Origin: Pedobacter schmidteae
GTDB lineage: Bacteria > Bacteroidota > Bacteroidia > Sphingobacteriales > Sphingobacteriaceae
Assembly (NCBI RefSeq): GCF_900564155.1
Contig: NZ_LS999839.1
Coordinates: forward strand, 2,787,097 to 2,851,096
Reading direction: 5' to 3'
DNA: 64,000 nt
The notes under the pieces were generated by a model that was given only the letters and a program-made list of their open reading frames with translations, searched no databases and was not told where the DNA came from. The number at the start of each line of letters is the position of its first letter. The stretch's first letter is position 1. The translations under genes were made by a program, and so were the position numbers. This document shows, in pieces, positions 1 to 9,800 of the stretch.

Positions 1-2322
1 CACAATAGTCCCTTGTGGTGACTCATAAGTGCATTTCACCTGGGAAAGACTTTCTGGTAATACAGGGGCAATAATAAATTTCTTAAATCCTGGTGTAACC
101 GGTCTGATTCCTGCCAGCCATTTGTAGAACCATCCGGATATTGATCCAAACATGGGATGGCAATTGGAATAAACATCATCACTTTCTGCCCATGTTTCCC
201 ATTGGGTAGTAGCGCCGTTTTTTATCATAAAACCCCATCCCGGGTATGCTGTACTGTTCACAATCTCATATACCTTATCTGCATGTCCATACATAGAGAG
301 TACTTCCAGTATATATTTAGTCCCAAAAATACCTGTGGTAAAATGTCCGGCAGGCGCGTCGGCAACGGCTTTCAATAACAATTCCACCACTTGCTTTTTT
401 TCTTTCTCTGGAATTACATCGCAATACAACAGTAATGCATAAAACGTTTGTTTATTAAAAGCTTCCTTAGTGCTGTTGAGCTTTAAGATGGCCGCTTCTT
501 GCTCTTTCTTCGGGAGCGTATTAATATATACCATAGAGGCCTGGCGTGATTGCCGGTTGAGCAAATCAGCCGATGCATCGCCCGACCAATACATTTCCCT
601 TAAACTGTTTCTGATCTTTTCTTCAAGTGCTGCAAATCGTTTTTCGTTTCTGTTGTTATTTAGGATCATGGAAAACTCTTTCATGATTTGGGCAGACCGG
701 AGATATGCGGCTGTACCTAATAATTGCACAGGCACGTTAACCAGGGATTCATGATCACTTAATCCTTTGTCTACAATACCCGAAGGGTGAATACGGGCCG
801 CTTTGTCCATCCATCGCAGATTAAAATCATACATCTCCCGTATCAGCGCCGTGTCAGCGTAGTATTGAAACAAATGATGCTGTAAATCAAAAATAGCCGA
901 TTCAAAATTGAGGCCGCAATACTTTAATCCCACATAAGGTGCGGCATCAATAAATACAGAATCCTGATAGGAATCTACCCAGTCATGCAAAGTTTTTTTA
1001 TAAAAATTTTGCATCTGGAAGTTGTAAATGAAGGCTTCACTGGTCGCTTTCATATCTCCGGCATAGCTGAACTTTTCCCGACCCGGGCAGTCTGATTGTA
1101 CACTCATCAGGTTACTCAGGAAAGTACGGGTTACCATTTGCTGAATAGAATTGATGAGGCTGTTGGAAGTTGTAAAATTATTTTTTCGTTCTACATTTGA
1201 ACTGAGTGCCAGACCTTTAATGTCTTTAGCGTCCGGCGCACTACGAAGTCCTGAAATTTCCATGTACCGGTATACCCTATAGGAAAACACCGGGCTATAT
1301 TCTATTATGCTATCCTTTCCGAAAATATACATGCCACCTTGAACTGCCAATGCAGGTGCTCCAGGGCCTCCTATGCCCTTTTTTTTGATCTGTCCAGCTA
1401 CTGCTGTCATCGGGTTTAATGTGTTGTCGTTGTAAATCCTTTCTCCAAAACGAAACCTTATGGTATCTCCTTCTCTTCCTTGCAGCTTAATACTGAAAGT
1501 ACCGGTAAAGTTCACTCCCATATCTATTACGTAGGTGCCTTTAGGTGCCCCCATTATTTTCACAGGCTGCCTGATGGCAATTACCTGTATCGGTTCAAAA
1601 AATGCCGGTTGTAGTTTTCCACCAGGTCCATCTTTCTCTACAGCAGCTTTCCACTGCTCATCATTAAAGCCAGGTAAGGCAACACCAACGATCTCTTTGC
1701 GGGCATCATAAACTTCACCCAGATAAACATTATTTCGCATAACCGGGCCTGTAGCATATTTCCAGTTCCTATCGGTTACTATTTCGGTGGTTTGTCCGTT
1801 TGTGTATACTATTTTAAGCTTTGCCAGTAGCATAGGGCGTCCGGTTGCCAATGCATTTCGCAGATTATATTGTCCCCAAAAGGTCATCGGCAAGGAATTA
1901 TAAAAGCCATTTCCCAACATCACGCTGATACAGTTTTTCCCTTGCTGCAGTTTGTCCTTAATATCATAGCGGGTATAATAAATCCTTTTCCTGAAATCCG
2001 TCCAGGCAGGATCACAGTAGTTATCCGATAAGGTTTTGCCATTTATAGTAGCACTATAGTATCCTGCTGCGGTAATATAAAGTGTGGCAGACCGGATAGA
2101 CCGGCCTGCTACAAATTCTTTCCTGAATATCGGGGCAGGATCATCTTCATACATCAAGGAATCCAATTTAGGCTGTTCGCGTGCATCTCCTATCCATGAC
2201 GCAGTCGATAACTCCTCATTGCCGGCGATAATTCTATTAACGGTGTCCTGACATTGTCCACTACCAATACCAATAGCCAGGCAAAGGAACACAACCAGGT
2301 TCCATTTCCTCCAATTGTTCAT
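1..2322 (-). CDS. Alpha-L-rhamnosidase, GH78 (C-terminus cut by window edge)
   Basis: Predicted secreted enzyme that removes terminal alpha-L-rhamnose from plant or bacterial glycans. I read 774 residues in frame from the ATG at 2320-2322 to the window edge, so the 3' end is missing. The first ~25 residues form a signal peptide (hydrophobic stretch LVVFLCLAIGIG). The N-terminal half looks like the beta-sandwich domains of bacterial rhamnosidases. The motif SDCPGREKFSYAGD near residue 411 matches the GH78 DCPxRE signature that carries the general acid (Glu ~416). TTQWETW near residues 705-710 matches the conserved GATTxWExW block at the end of the (alpha/alpha)6 barrel. Only part of the C-terminal beta-sandwich is missing. 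It is the last visible gene of a minus-strand operon after two glycosidase-like genes and susCD, which implies a rhamnose-containing substrate. The family call is solid; the exact substrate is inferred. Confidence 0.88.
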   Translation of the reverse strand, partial: MNNWRKWNLVVFLCLAIGIGSGQCQDTVNRIIAGNEELSTASWIGDAREQPKLDSLMYEDDPAPIFRKEFVAGRSIRSATLYITAAGYYSATINGKTLSDNYCDPAWTDFRKRIYYTRYDIKDKLQQGKNCISVMLGNGFYNSLPMTFWGQYNLRNALATGRPMLLAKLKIVYTNGQTTEIVTDRNWKYATGPVMRNNVYLGEVYDARKEIVGVALPGFNDEQWKAAVEKDGPGGKLQPAFFEPIQVIAIRQPVKIMGAPKGTYVIDMGVNFTGTFSIKLQGREGDTIRFRFGERIYNDNTLNPMTAVAGQIKKKGIGGPGAPALAVQGGMYIFGKDSIIEYSPVFSYRVYRYMEISGLRSAPDAKDIKGLALSSNVERKNNFTTSNSLINSIQQMVTRTFLSNLMSVQSDCPGREKFSYAGDMKATSEAFIYNFQMQNFYKKTLHDWVDSYQDSVFIDAAPYVGLKYCGLNFESAIFDLQHHLFQYYADTALIREMYDFNLRWMDKAARIHPSGIVDKGLSDHESLVNVPVQLLGTAAYLRSAQIMKEFSMILNNNRNEKRFAALEEKIRNSLREMYWSGDASADLLNRQSRQASMVYINTLPKKEQEAAILKLNSTKEAFNKQTFYALLLYCDVIPEKEKKQVVELLLKAVADAPAGHFTTGIFGTKYILEVLSMYGHADKVYEIVNSTAYPGWGFMIKNGATTQWETWAESDDVYSNCHPMFGSISGWFYKWLAGIRPVTPGFKKFIIAPVLPESLSQVKCTYESPQGTIV

Positions 2323-2385
2323 ATAATACTCCCTAAAAATTAATATGTTTTTGTTACCTCATGCGCTCAAATATCCTGCTTACAC

Positions 2386-3708
2386 TTAATAGGGATTAAA
2401 GCAGAACAAACGACCCTCTCCAGGAGCAAAAGTCAGTGTAACCTGCCAGCCTGGAATCTGTATCTGACTCTCTGTTCCATTCGTTTTCGAGATCTCTCCC
2501 ATGTAAGTGATCCATCCTGCAACATTAAAGGTAATAGTCTTGCTCTGTGTAAGTGATTTGTTTACCACCATCGAGTAGTTCCTTCCGGAGCCTTCATACC
2601 AGTTTTTACAGCGGGAAATTATCAGATCGTTGTTACCATTTGCGGGCTGCAAAAAATAATCAACGGGAAGTGTAGTCACACCAACAGGAGTATTGGGGCC
2701 TGTATGATAAACATCATATACGGCTAATTTTGCTAAACGCTTTCCGAGGTTTTTCATCTGGCTGTTTAATTGCACAAATGGATCAAATAAATCTGTAGTT
2801 GTTCCTGTGGGAGTTATAATTGCATTTGTAAATGTTTCGGTCGCACTATTCGGAGGAGTGAAATAAGTAAACCAGACCGGATATTTAATGCCGTACGCCA
2901 GCATCGAATAGACATTATATGTGAGCTCATTGGCATTAGGCCGCCGATAGGCTCCCGGAATCCCTATGGATTGCAGGTAGGCCGAAGTTTTTATATTGGA
3001 ATTGGCCAATGCTACCCGCCTTAACCGATCAAGTTCCGGATAATATCTATTGTCAAAAGTGCCATTTGCCATAAATGGGTAGATATCTGTAGAGAGGTAC
3101 TTTAGTTTGGTGCTTCCCACACTGTTGATCCAGCGTTGCATATAATCCGTTTCATAATTGACACCGGTAAAATAACTGGAAATACTAGGTAAAAGATTTA
3201 CCTGGGGAATATGAACAGCGTCATTGGTTAAAATTTTATTGTAAATCCGAGCTGCCCAATTCAAAGTATCCGGGGCTGGCTCGTCTTTAATATAGTATCC
3301 GCCCAGTCCGGGATTGCTACTATATGCAGCAACCATAGCAGCAATGTCATTATCCGTTCCGTATACCCTGGCATCAAAAATAATTGCTTTAAGGTTATTG
3401 GCCGAACATTTGCCCAATATGGTAAGATTCTGGCTTTCCGTATAGGTAATAACATATTGCAGCAGGTCTACACCTGTTCCACCAAGACGCTGGAACTGCA
3501 GGTCATTCACAAAATCCCAGGTTGGGGGCCAGAAAACACCTATCGAAATATTAGCGGTATCTAAAATCCCCGCTGTAATCCTGGATGCGTCCTTGCCCGC
3601 TATTCTCTGCGGTTTTGTATCTTCCTTTAACAACAGATTATTCTTTGTACAAGCCATTGAAATTATGCAAATGGCAAAAATTGTTAAAACACTCTTATAT
3701 CTGGTCAT
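2386..3708 (-). CDS. Putative (beta/alpha)8-barrel glycoside hydrolase lipoprotein, family unassigned
   Basis: A 440-residue lipoprotein: the signal peptide ends in the lipobox ISMAC (Cys20). The body reads like a TIM-barrel glycosidase: GYYIKDEPAP near residues 137-146, where the DEP block resembles the acid/base position of clan GH-A enzymes; YLSTDIYPF in the middle; and NVYSMLAYGIKYPVWFTYF near the barrel end. The last ~100 residues look like a small beta domain. It resembles the product of the gene directly upstream (3720-4997) in length, motif order and C-terminal domain, so the two are probably ancient duplicates. I cannot place it in a numbered GH family, and no catalytic nucleophile is obvious. 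It lies between that paralogue and the GH78 gene in the susCD operon, so it most likely acts on the same glycan. It could instead be a non-catalytic or GH42-like protein. Confidence 0.55.
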   Translation of the reverse strand: MTRYKSVLTIFAICIISMACTKNNLLLKEDTKPQRIAGKDASRITAGILDTANISIGVFWPPTWDFVNDLQFQRLGGTGVDLLQYVITYTESQNLTILGKCSANNLKAIIFDARVYGTDNDIAAMVAAYSSNPGLGGYYIKDEPAPDTLNWAARIYNKILTNDAVHIPQVNLLPSISSYFTGVNYETDYMQRWINSVGSTKLKYLSTDIYPFMANGTFDNRYYPELDRLRRVALANSNIKTSAYLQSIGIPGAYRRPNANELTYNVYSMLAYGIKYPVWFTYFTPPNSATETFTNAIITPTGTTTDLFDPFVQLNSQMKNLGKRLAKLAVYDVYHTGPNTPVGVTTLPVDYFLQPANGNNDLIISRCKNWYEGSGRNYSMVVNKSLTQSKTITFNVAGWITYMGEISKTNGTESQIQIPGWQVTLTFAPGEGRLFCFNPY

Positions 3709-3719
3709 AGTAATTAGAA

Positions 3720-4997
3720 TTAGTTATTGTCATTTCCTAACATATAGATGGCAGCATCACCTGGCTCTACTTCCATTGTATGGGTATAAAAGTTAGCTGG
3801 TACTACTGTTCCGTCCTTTAATACCTTTTTAAGTTTTTCATCTCCATAAAGCGTGAGGTTCATGCTTTTTTTAAAGCTGCTATTTACCACCACAACAAAG
3901 TTATTGCTGCCATTCTGTAAAATAGACACCAATGCCCCAGCGCCATTTGTATCCAGTACCTTGATGCCATCTGGCAATTTACTCAGGCGTCTGGTACCTT
4001 TAGGAGTTGCTTCGCCAGTGTGGCGTACAGATAGTACTTTGGAACCATAAAACACACCGGATAGATTTTTTACTTCTTCATTCATTTGTTTCAGTCTATC
4101 ATAGGTTACTGTGCGCCTGCCATCCAGTCCGATTGGACCTTTGTAGAAGTCCCATACATTATTTTCTTCCGGACCTGGCGTCCAATAAGTAAAGTATTGA
4201 ACACCTTGTGCGCCGTAGGCCAAAATGCTATAAATCTGTAAACGCAGCTCTGCCAATGTTGGAGGAGGAAAATTTACAGGTAAAGAAGAGCCCGTAGTTA
4301 ATCCAAATGCCCAAAAGTCTTTTCCCGCTTTCTTACACTCATCAGCCATGATTTCCAGATTTTCATAATAATTAGCGCGTAAACTGTCGCCAATTACACA
4401 ATAGGCATCGTAGCTGATGAATTGCATAGGTACTTCTTTAATATAAGTACTGATATACTCCCGGTAAGTAAGCGAAGTTAAGGTGTCTTGTTCAAATGCA
4501 GTCTCAAACTGCCAGTTCTCTGCATAAATAGGTAGTGCATTTACATAACAAAAGTGCTTTTCGTCAACCGACTGTATTCTCTTTGCCCACTTTGCCAGAT
4601 CTGCGAATTCACTCCTTGAGGGCTCATCTCGTAAAAAATAACCAGCAAGCGCAGGGTGGTTCATAAACCTTCTTACGGTCTTTTCGGGCTCGGTTTTCAG
4701 TTCATCGCAGGATAGCACAATTTTGATGCCCACCTTTTGCGCCATATTCAGCGATTTTTCTGCCTCAGCTATGGTTTTAAAAAACGAAAAGTTAATGGTA
4801 ATTCCTGCTTCTTTCAGTTCTTCATATCTTAATAATGATGTCTCGCTGGGGGGTACACTATACCAGGCCAGTCGTGGGATGGTACCTTTTGAAGGTAATT
4901 TTTCTATCGGCAATTTCTCAGACGGGTTTGGACTTACGATCAAAGAAATTACTACTACCCAAATAAGGGGTAGGAGGAGTATGAATAGTTTTTTCAT
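3720..4997 (-). CDS. Putative (beta/alpha)8-barrel glycoside hydrolase, paralogue of the next gene
   Basis: A 425-residue protein starting with a hydrophobic segment (residues 4-23, no lipobox Cys), so it is either secreted or anchored in the inner membrane. Motifs in order: GYFLRDEPSRSE near residue 120, ISYDAYCVIGDS near 200, AELRLQIYSILAYGAQGVQYFTYW near 265-290 (only fragments quoted), then a beta-rich tail. The same order DEP / DxY / YSxLAYG / FTY occurs in the adjacent downstream protein. The DEP Glu would be the acid/base if this is a clan GH-A enzyme; I see no convincing nucleophile. It follows susD by 23 bases and belongs to the FecI/FecR-controlled glycan operon. Annotation pipelines might call such proteins beta-galactosidase-like. 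I am confident of the barrel-type similarity between the pair, less of the activity. Confidence 0.5.
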   Translation of the reverse strand: MKKLFILLLPLIWVVVISLIVSPNPSEKLPIEKLPSKGTIPRLAWYSVPPSETSLLRYEELKEAGITINFSFFKTIAEAEKSLNMAQKVGIKIVLSCDELKTEPEKTVRRFMNHPALAGYFLRDEPSRSEFADLAKWAKRIQSVDEKHFCYVNALPIYAENWQFETAFEQDTLTSLTYREYISTYIKEVPMQFISYDAYCVIGDSLRANYYENLEIMADECKKAGKDFWAFGLTTGSSLPVNFPPPTLAELRLQIYSILAYGAQGVQYFTYWTPGPEENNVWDFYKGPIGLDGRRTVTYDRLKQMNEEVKNLSGVFYGSKVLSVRHTGEATPKGTRRLSKLPDGIKVLDTNGAGALVSILQNGSNNFVVVVNSSFKKSMNLTLYGDEKLKKVLKDGTVVPANFYTHTMEVEPGDAAIYMLGNDNN

Positions 4998-5020
4998 CGT
5001 TCTATGATTTGATATCGAGG

Positions 5021-6832
5021 TTATTTATAGCCTGGATTTTCTACAAGATTTGGGTTTTGCTGGGTTCTTTTATTGGTAATTGGTAAGTAATAATTGTAAG
5101 TCTCGAAGACGGGTTTGACATTCTCTCCGCCGTCCACATTAGGCAAAATATCCAATTCCAATTTACCGGTTGCATAATCAAGGATATATCTTAGTCCCGT
5201 ATGACGACTGGTTAATTCAGTTGTGGCAATTCTCCAGCGTCTCACATCCCAATAGCGATGTCCTTCATAGGCCAGCTCAACCTTCCTTTCCTTTTGTATT
5301 AAACTAAAATCAATTGCCTGACGTTCCTTAACTCCAGCCCTTGCCCTGATGGCATTAATAGCATTCAGTGCATCTGTGGTCTTATTTAATTTAAATGCAG
5401 CTTCTGCATGATTCAGTAGGACCTCTGCAAAGCGAAATACAATCCAGTCCTGACTAGATGCAAAATCGTAAACCATATTGTTTTTAGCTTCGTCCAGGTA
5501 TTTTAGTACACCGAATCCGGTCGAAGGGCCAGACTTTTGGCCTTGTAATCCGACATAAGGAACCCCCTGATATGCACCGTTGGGATCAGTCAGATAATTA
5601 CCGTTTACCTTTAACGCTTTATGCCAGTCAATAGGGCTCCCTTTCCAGCTTGATCCATTGGTATAAATGGTTGCGAAAAAACGTGGCTCCATTCCCTGCC
5701 ATAACTCGGTTTTATCCCAAAGCTTGCTTTTCAACCTTGATGTACTTAAATCAGGAGCTGTTCCGTCGGCCTTTTCAAATGTAGAGGCAATAAATGTTAA
5801 ATAAGGCATGTTCTGATTCCCATTGTACCATGCATTAGGCATTGGCGCCTGCATAAAGTCATAATACCAGCCATTACCACCGGCCGAAATCATATCCTTA
5901 TTATTGTGAGCAACTACGAATATGGCTTCTTTATTTTCCTTTACCATAAATACATCTCTAAAGTTTTTCACTTTATCGGCATTCACATTGTATAGGCCAT
6001 TTACTCCATCTTCAATAATGATTTTAGAGGCGTCAAAACTTTTCTGATAATAAGCCTGAGATGCAGAGGCGGGTATACCCAGCAAGCCATTTAACTGAAT
6101 GGTACCGTACTCGGCAATACTTCCAGCATACAGCGCTGCTCTCGATTTCAAGGTTAGTGCAGCGTATTTCGAGGCACGGCCAGAAATCGCTTTTGGTGGA
6201 AGATCTTTATAAATCTCGTCCATCTCATTGATTACGAAATCGTATAGTTCCTGTTCTGAATTTCTTTTTGGATACAGAATCTCCTTTGGATCGTCAATCT
6301 TTTGTGCTTTTAAAACTAATGGCACGCCACCGTACCTTCTTACCATCGAGAAATAATTATAAGCCCTCAAAAATCTGGCTTCGGCTACTAAACTTTTTCT
6401 TTTTGCTTCCTCAATTGGCGAACCAGGTACCTTTTCAATAAAGTCATTTAACTGACGGATAATGATGTATGCGTTTTCCCACCACTCCAATAAACCGCCA
6501 TTAATGGTGATGCCACTATTCCTGAAATTAGTCCACTGAGGGTAAAATCCCCATGTAGATTCATCTGTAATGTTATTGATTAATGTAACACCAACCTGTG
6601 CCTCAGTTGTCCAGCTCACGCCCGGCCTTATACCAATATATTTGTCTGGTGTTTCATTTTCGAAAACACTCATCATACTGTAACTGCCAGCCAGATTAGA
6701 TTCAATTGCGTTCAGATCATTCCAAACAATATTATCTGAAATTCGATCTAAGGGTTTTTTATCCAGGATGTTTTTTTCGCAGGAACTCAACAAAAGCACT
6801 CCTGTCAAAAAAAGGATGTTAATTCTTTTCAT
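5021..6832 (-). CDS. SusD/RagB-family outer-membrane lipoprotein
   Basis: Surface lipoprotein that caps the partner SusC channel and captures oligosaccharides. 603 residues; the signal peptide ends in LLSSC (Cys18). Typical SusD features are seen: the N-terminal segment KKPLDRISDNIVWND, the helix EARFLRAYNYFSMVRRYGGVPLV near residues 150-170 that belongs to the TPR-like core, and a C-terminal block with LAYEGHRYWDVRRWR and a final YLPI...NPNLVENPGY end. The length is at the upper end of the usual 480-620 range. It lies 12 bases after susC in the same direction, as is standard for these pairs, and upstream of two putative glycosidases and a GH78 gene. The family call is very safe; ligand identity is inferred from those neighbours. 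Confidence 0.95.
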   Translation of the reverse strand: MKRINILFLTGVLLLSSCEKNILDKKPLDRISDNIVWNDLNAIESNLAGSYSMMSVFENETPDKYIGIRPGVSWTTEAQVGVTLINNITDESTWGFYPQWTNFRNSGITINGGLLEWWENAYIIIRQLNDFIEKVPGSPIEEAKRKSLVAEARFLRAYNYFSMVRRYGGVPLVLKAQKIDDPKEILYPKRNSEQELYDFVINEMDEIYKDLPPKAISGRASKYAALTLKSRAALYAGSIAEYGTIQLNGLLGIPASASQAYYQKSFDASKIIIEDGVNGLYNVNADKVKNFRDVFMVKENKEAIFVVAHNNKDMISAGGNGWYYDFMQAPMPNAWYNGNQNMPYLTFIASTFEKADGTAPDLSTSRLKSKLWDKTELWQGMEPRFFATIYTNGSSWKGSPIDWHKALKVNGNYLTDPNGAYQGVPYVGLQGQKSGPSTGFGVLKYLDEAKNNMVYDFASSQDWIVFRFAEVLLNHAEAAFKLNKTTDALNAINAIRARAGVKERQAIDFSLIQKERKVELAYEGHRYWDVRRWRIATTELTSRHTGLRYILDYATGKLELDILPNVDGGENVKPVFETYNYYLPITNKRTQQNPNLVENPGYK

Positions 6833-6844
6833 GTTCGTATGTTT

Positions 6845-9800
6845 TTATAGTGAGACATTTACGCCAAGCATAATGGTTTTCATTTGTGGGTAGTAAGATG
6901 TTGTTGGCTGACCATCCTGAACCGAGTAAGGGGACTCAGGATCAATGTCAAACTTGTTCAACCCGGAAATGGTAAACAGATTGCTTCCGGCCAAATAAAA
7001 CCTAATCGTTTGGAAGTTCATTTTTTGTGTTATTCCTTTTGGTAAAGTATAACCCACAGTAAATGATTTCAGTCGCACATAGTCTGCTTTTCTAAAATTA
7101 CGCTGAGACAAATAGCCGTTCGTCCCTGTTCCGCCTAAACGCGGAATCAAAGCCTCTCCATCATTTTTTTCTTCCGTCCAACGGTTGTCAAAAAAAGTTT
7201 GTGTAAAAGAAGTCAGGGAAACAGGTTTATAATAACCAAATGCACCTTGGAACAAAGCAGAAAAGTCAAATTGTTTATAGCTTAAATTCGTATTTAAGCC
7301 GCCCATCCATTGTGGGATCTGGCCTTTTCCGATTTCTGACATATCCTTCCAGTCCAGTAATCCATCTCCATTTTTATCTACATACCTTACGTCCCCTAAT
7401 TTCAATACCGGGTTTCCGGGATAAGCAAAACCAAGGTTATCTATTTGATCCTGGCTGGTAAATAAACCATTCGACGTATATCCCATGGTTCTGTCAATCC
7501 ATTGGCCTGATAACTGATAAATTCTTTTGGAATCAGGATCAGTATATTCTACCTCTTCTACATGCCCCCACTTGGCCCTTTGCCATGAAATATTAGCACT
7601 CACATCCCATTTCCAGTTATTGCTTTCACCAGTAGTTCCTACTCTAAATTCGAACCCTCTGTTGCTCTGGCTGTTCAAATTCTCTAATGGGAGCTCAGTA
7701 CCAAAACTGGAAGGTAAACTAACTGTTTTTTTTGCTGCAATTCCGTTTCTTTTGCGGTAGAAAAATTCCGCTTCTCCGTAAAGTTTTCTGTTAAAAAAGG
7801 AGTAATCAAATCCGGCATTGTAAATAGCTATCCGTTCCCATGATAATGTTGGATTGGCCATGCCAAGCGGTGTAATTCCCATTACCGGTATTCCGCCGAA
7901 TAAAGCGGGCATTAAAGTAGGCCCGTATCCTGCCAGGTATTGAAAATTACCAATACCATCATTTCCAGAGGCTCCATAACTAACACGAAGCTTAAGTTCA
8001 TCCAGGTTTTTAATGGTCTTCATAAAACCTTCTTCAGCCATACGCCATCCTAAAGAAACGCTCGGGAAATATCCCCATCTGGATTCGGGTGGAAACTTAG
8101 CGGAGGCATCGGCGCGCAAAATAAAACCGGCCAGGTATTTTTCTTTATATCCATAATTTAGCCGGCCCACATAACTGGCGCGACTCATCTCACTGGCCGA
8201 TCCATTGTTGCTTACACTACTGGAACTTCCCGCAAAAAGCTGGTCAAGTGTAGGAAAAGTAAAATTTGATCTCCCTGCCTGAATGAAGTCGTATTTATAA
8301 GTGTAAAGCTCATACAACGCCATTGCAGTTAGCTTATGGATTTCGTTTATGGTACGGTTGTAGTTCACAGAAAATTGTCCAGTCATGGTGGTGGTTACCG
8401 ATTTCTGCTGAGACATTTGCGTATTTGAATTGTATTGCGAAGCAAGCGTATATTCCTTTGTATCTACATTATAGGTATATAAATCTACCGGCCTTGCATA
8501 AGACTTCATGTTGTCATTAATCTGGATATAATTTCCAAAAGCTTTTAAAGTGAGGCCTTTTATCGATTTAAAATCATAAGTTAAACTGGCAGACTGATTT
8601 AAAGTCTGAAAATGATTATCTGAGTACCCACCCAAATCTCTGTCCGATTGCACCAGTGCTCCACCTGTGGCCGATCCGCTATAAGGGATTTTTGATGGAT
8701 CGGGTAAGCTTGATGGATACATTGGCATGTTGTTGTATAAATCGGCAAACAAGTAACCACCTCCATTTTGGGGTCTGTTGGTCGAATTGATCCGGTCTAC
8801 AATGTTAGACATGGTAATACTCATGGTCAGGTTATCCAAAATATTGGCATCAACATTTGACTGAAAATTATAACGATTGTAATCACCGCCATTATTTTTC
8901 CAAAAAGAACCTTGCCCTAGTGTACCTAAAAAAGCATAATATCTGATCTTATCAGTGCCGCCACGTATAGAAGCATTTAAATTGTGCATTGGTGCCCAGT
9001 CTTTCACAATCGCCTTTTGCCAATCAGTATTGTAATAGCCGGGCTCATTTGCCGCATAGTATTTAGCTATTTGTTCTTTAGTATAAGGGACACCAGCAGC
9101 CGGCTGCCCCGACTGCAGATAGCTTTCCGATACCAAGGTCGTATAGTCGCCCGAAGAAAGCATCTTCTGGAAGTAAGTTGGACGTTGCAATGTTGTGATA
9201 CCATTTACTGTAATAACAGGTTTACCTATTGAACCTCGCTTTGTAGTGATCAAGATCACGCCATTTCCTGCCCGGGAACCATAAATGGATGCAGCGCCAT
9301 CTTTGAGGATGGTTACACTCTCAATTTGACTGGCATCAATATTTTTGAAGTCTACTTCAACTCCGTCGACGATGATCAGCGCATTTCCAAATCCCCGGAT
9401 GTTTAAACTGGAAGCGTCCATTCCGGGTTGTCCACTGGTTTGCATAGCAATTAGCCCAGGTAATTTGCCAACTAAGGCATTTGTTACAGACGATAGGGGA
9501 ACTTTAGCCAGCTCGGCGGCTCTAAGTGTAGAAACAGCGGCAGTCAGATCTTTCTTTGCCACTTCACCATAGCCAACCACAACTACCTCATTTAATCCTT
9601 TTTCATCCTCCATCAAGATCACGTTAATTGTATTTTGCTTACCTAAGGCAATAGATTGGGTAACATAGCCAATATAGCTGAATTCGATTACTCCCGAACT
9701 TTCCTGTATTTTAAGACTGTATTCGCCGTCCTTATTTGTAACAGTATTTATTGCATTCCCTTTTATTTTAACGTTTACCCCTGGCAAAGGGGCACCATTT

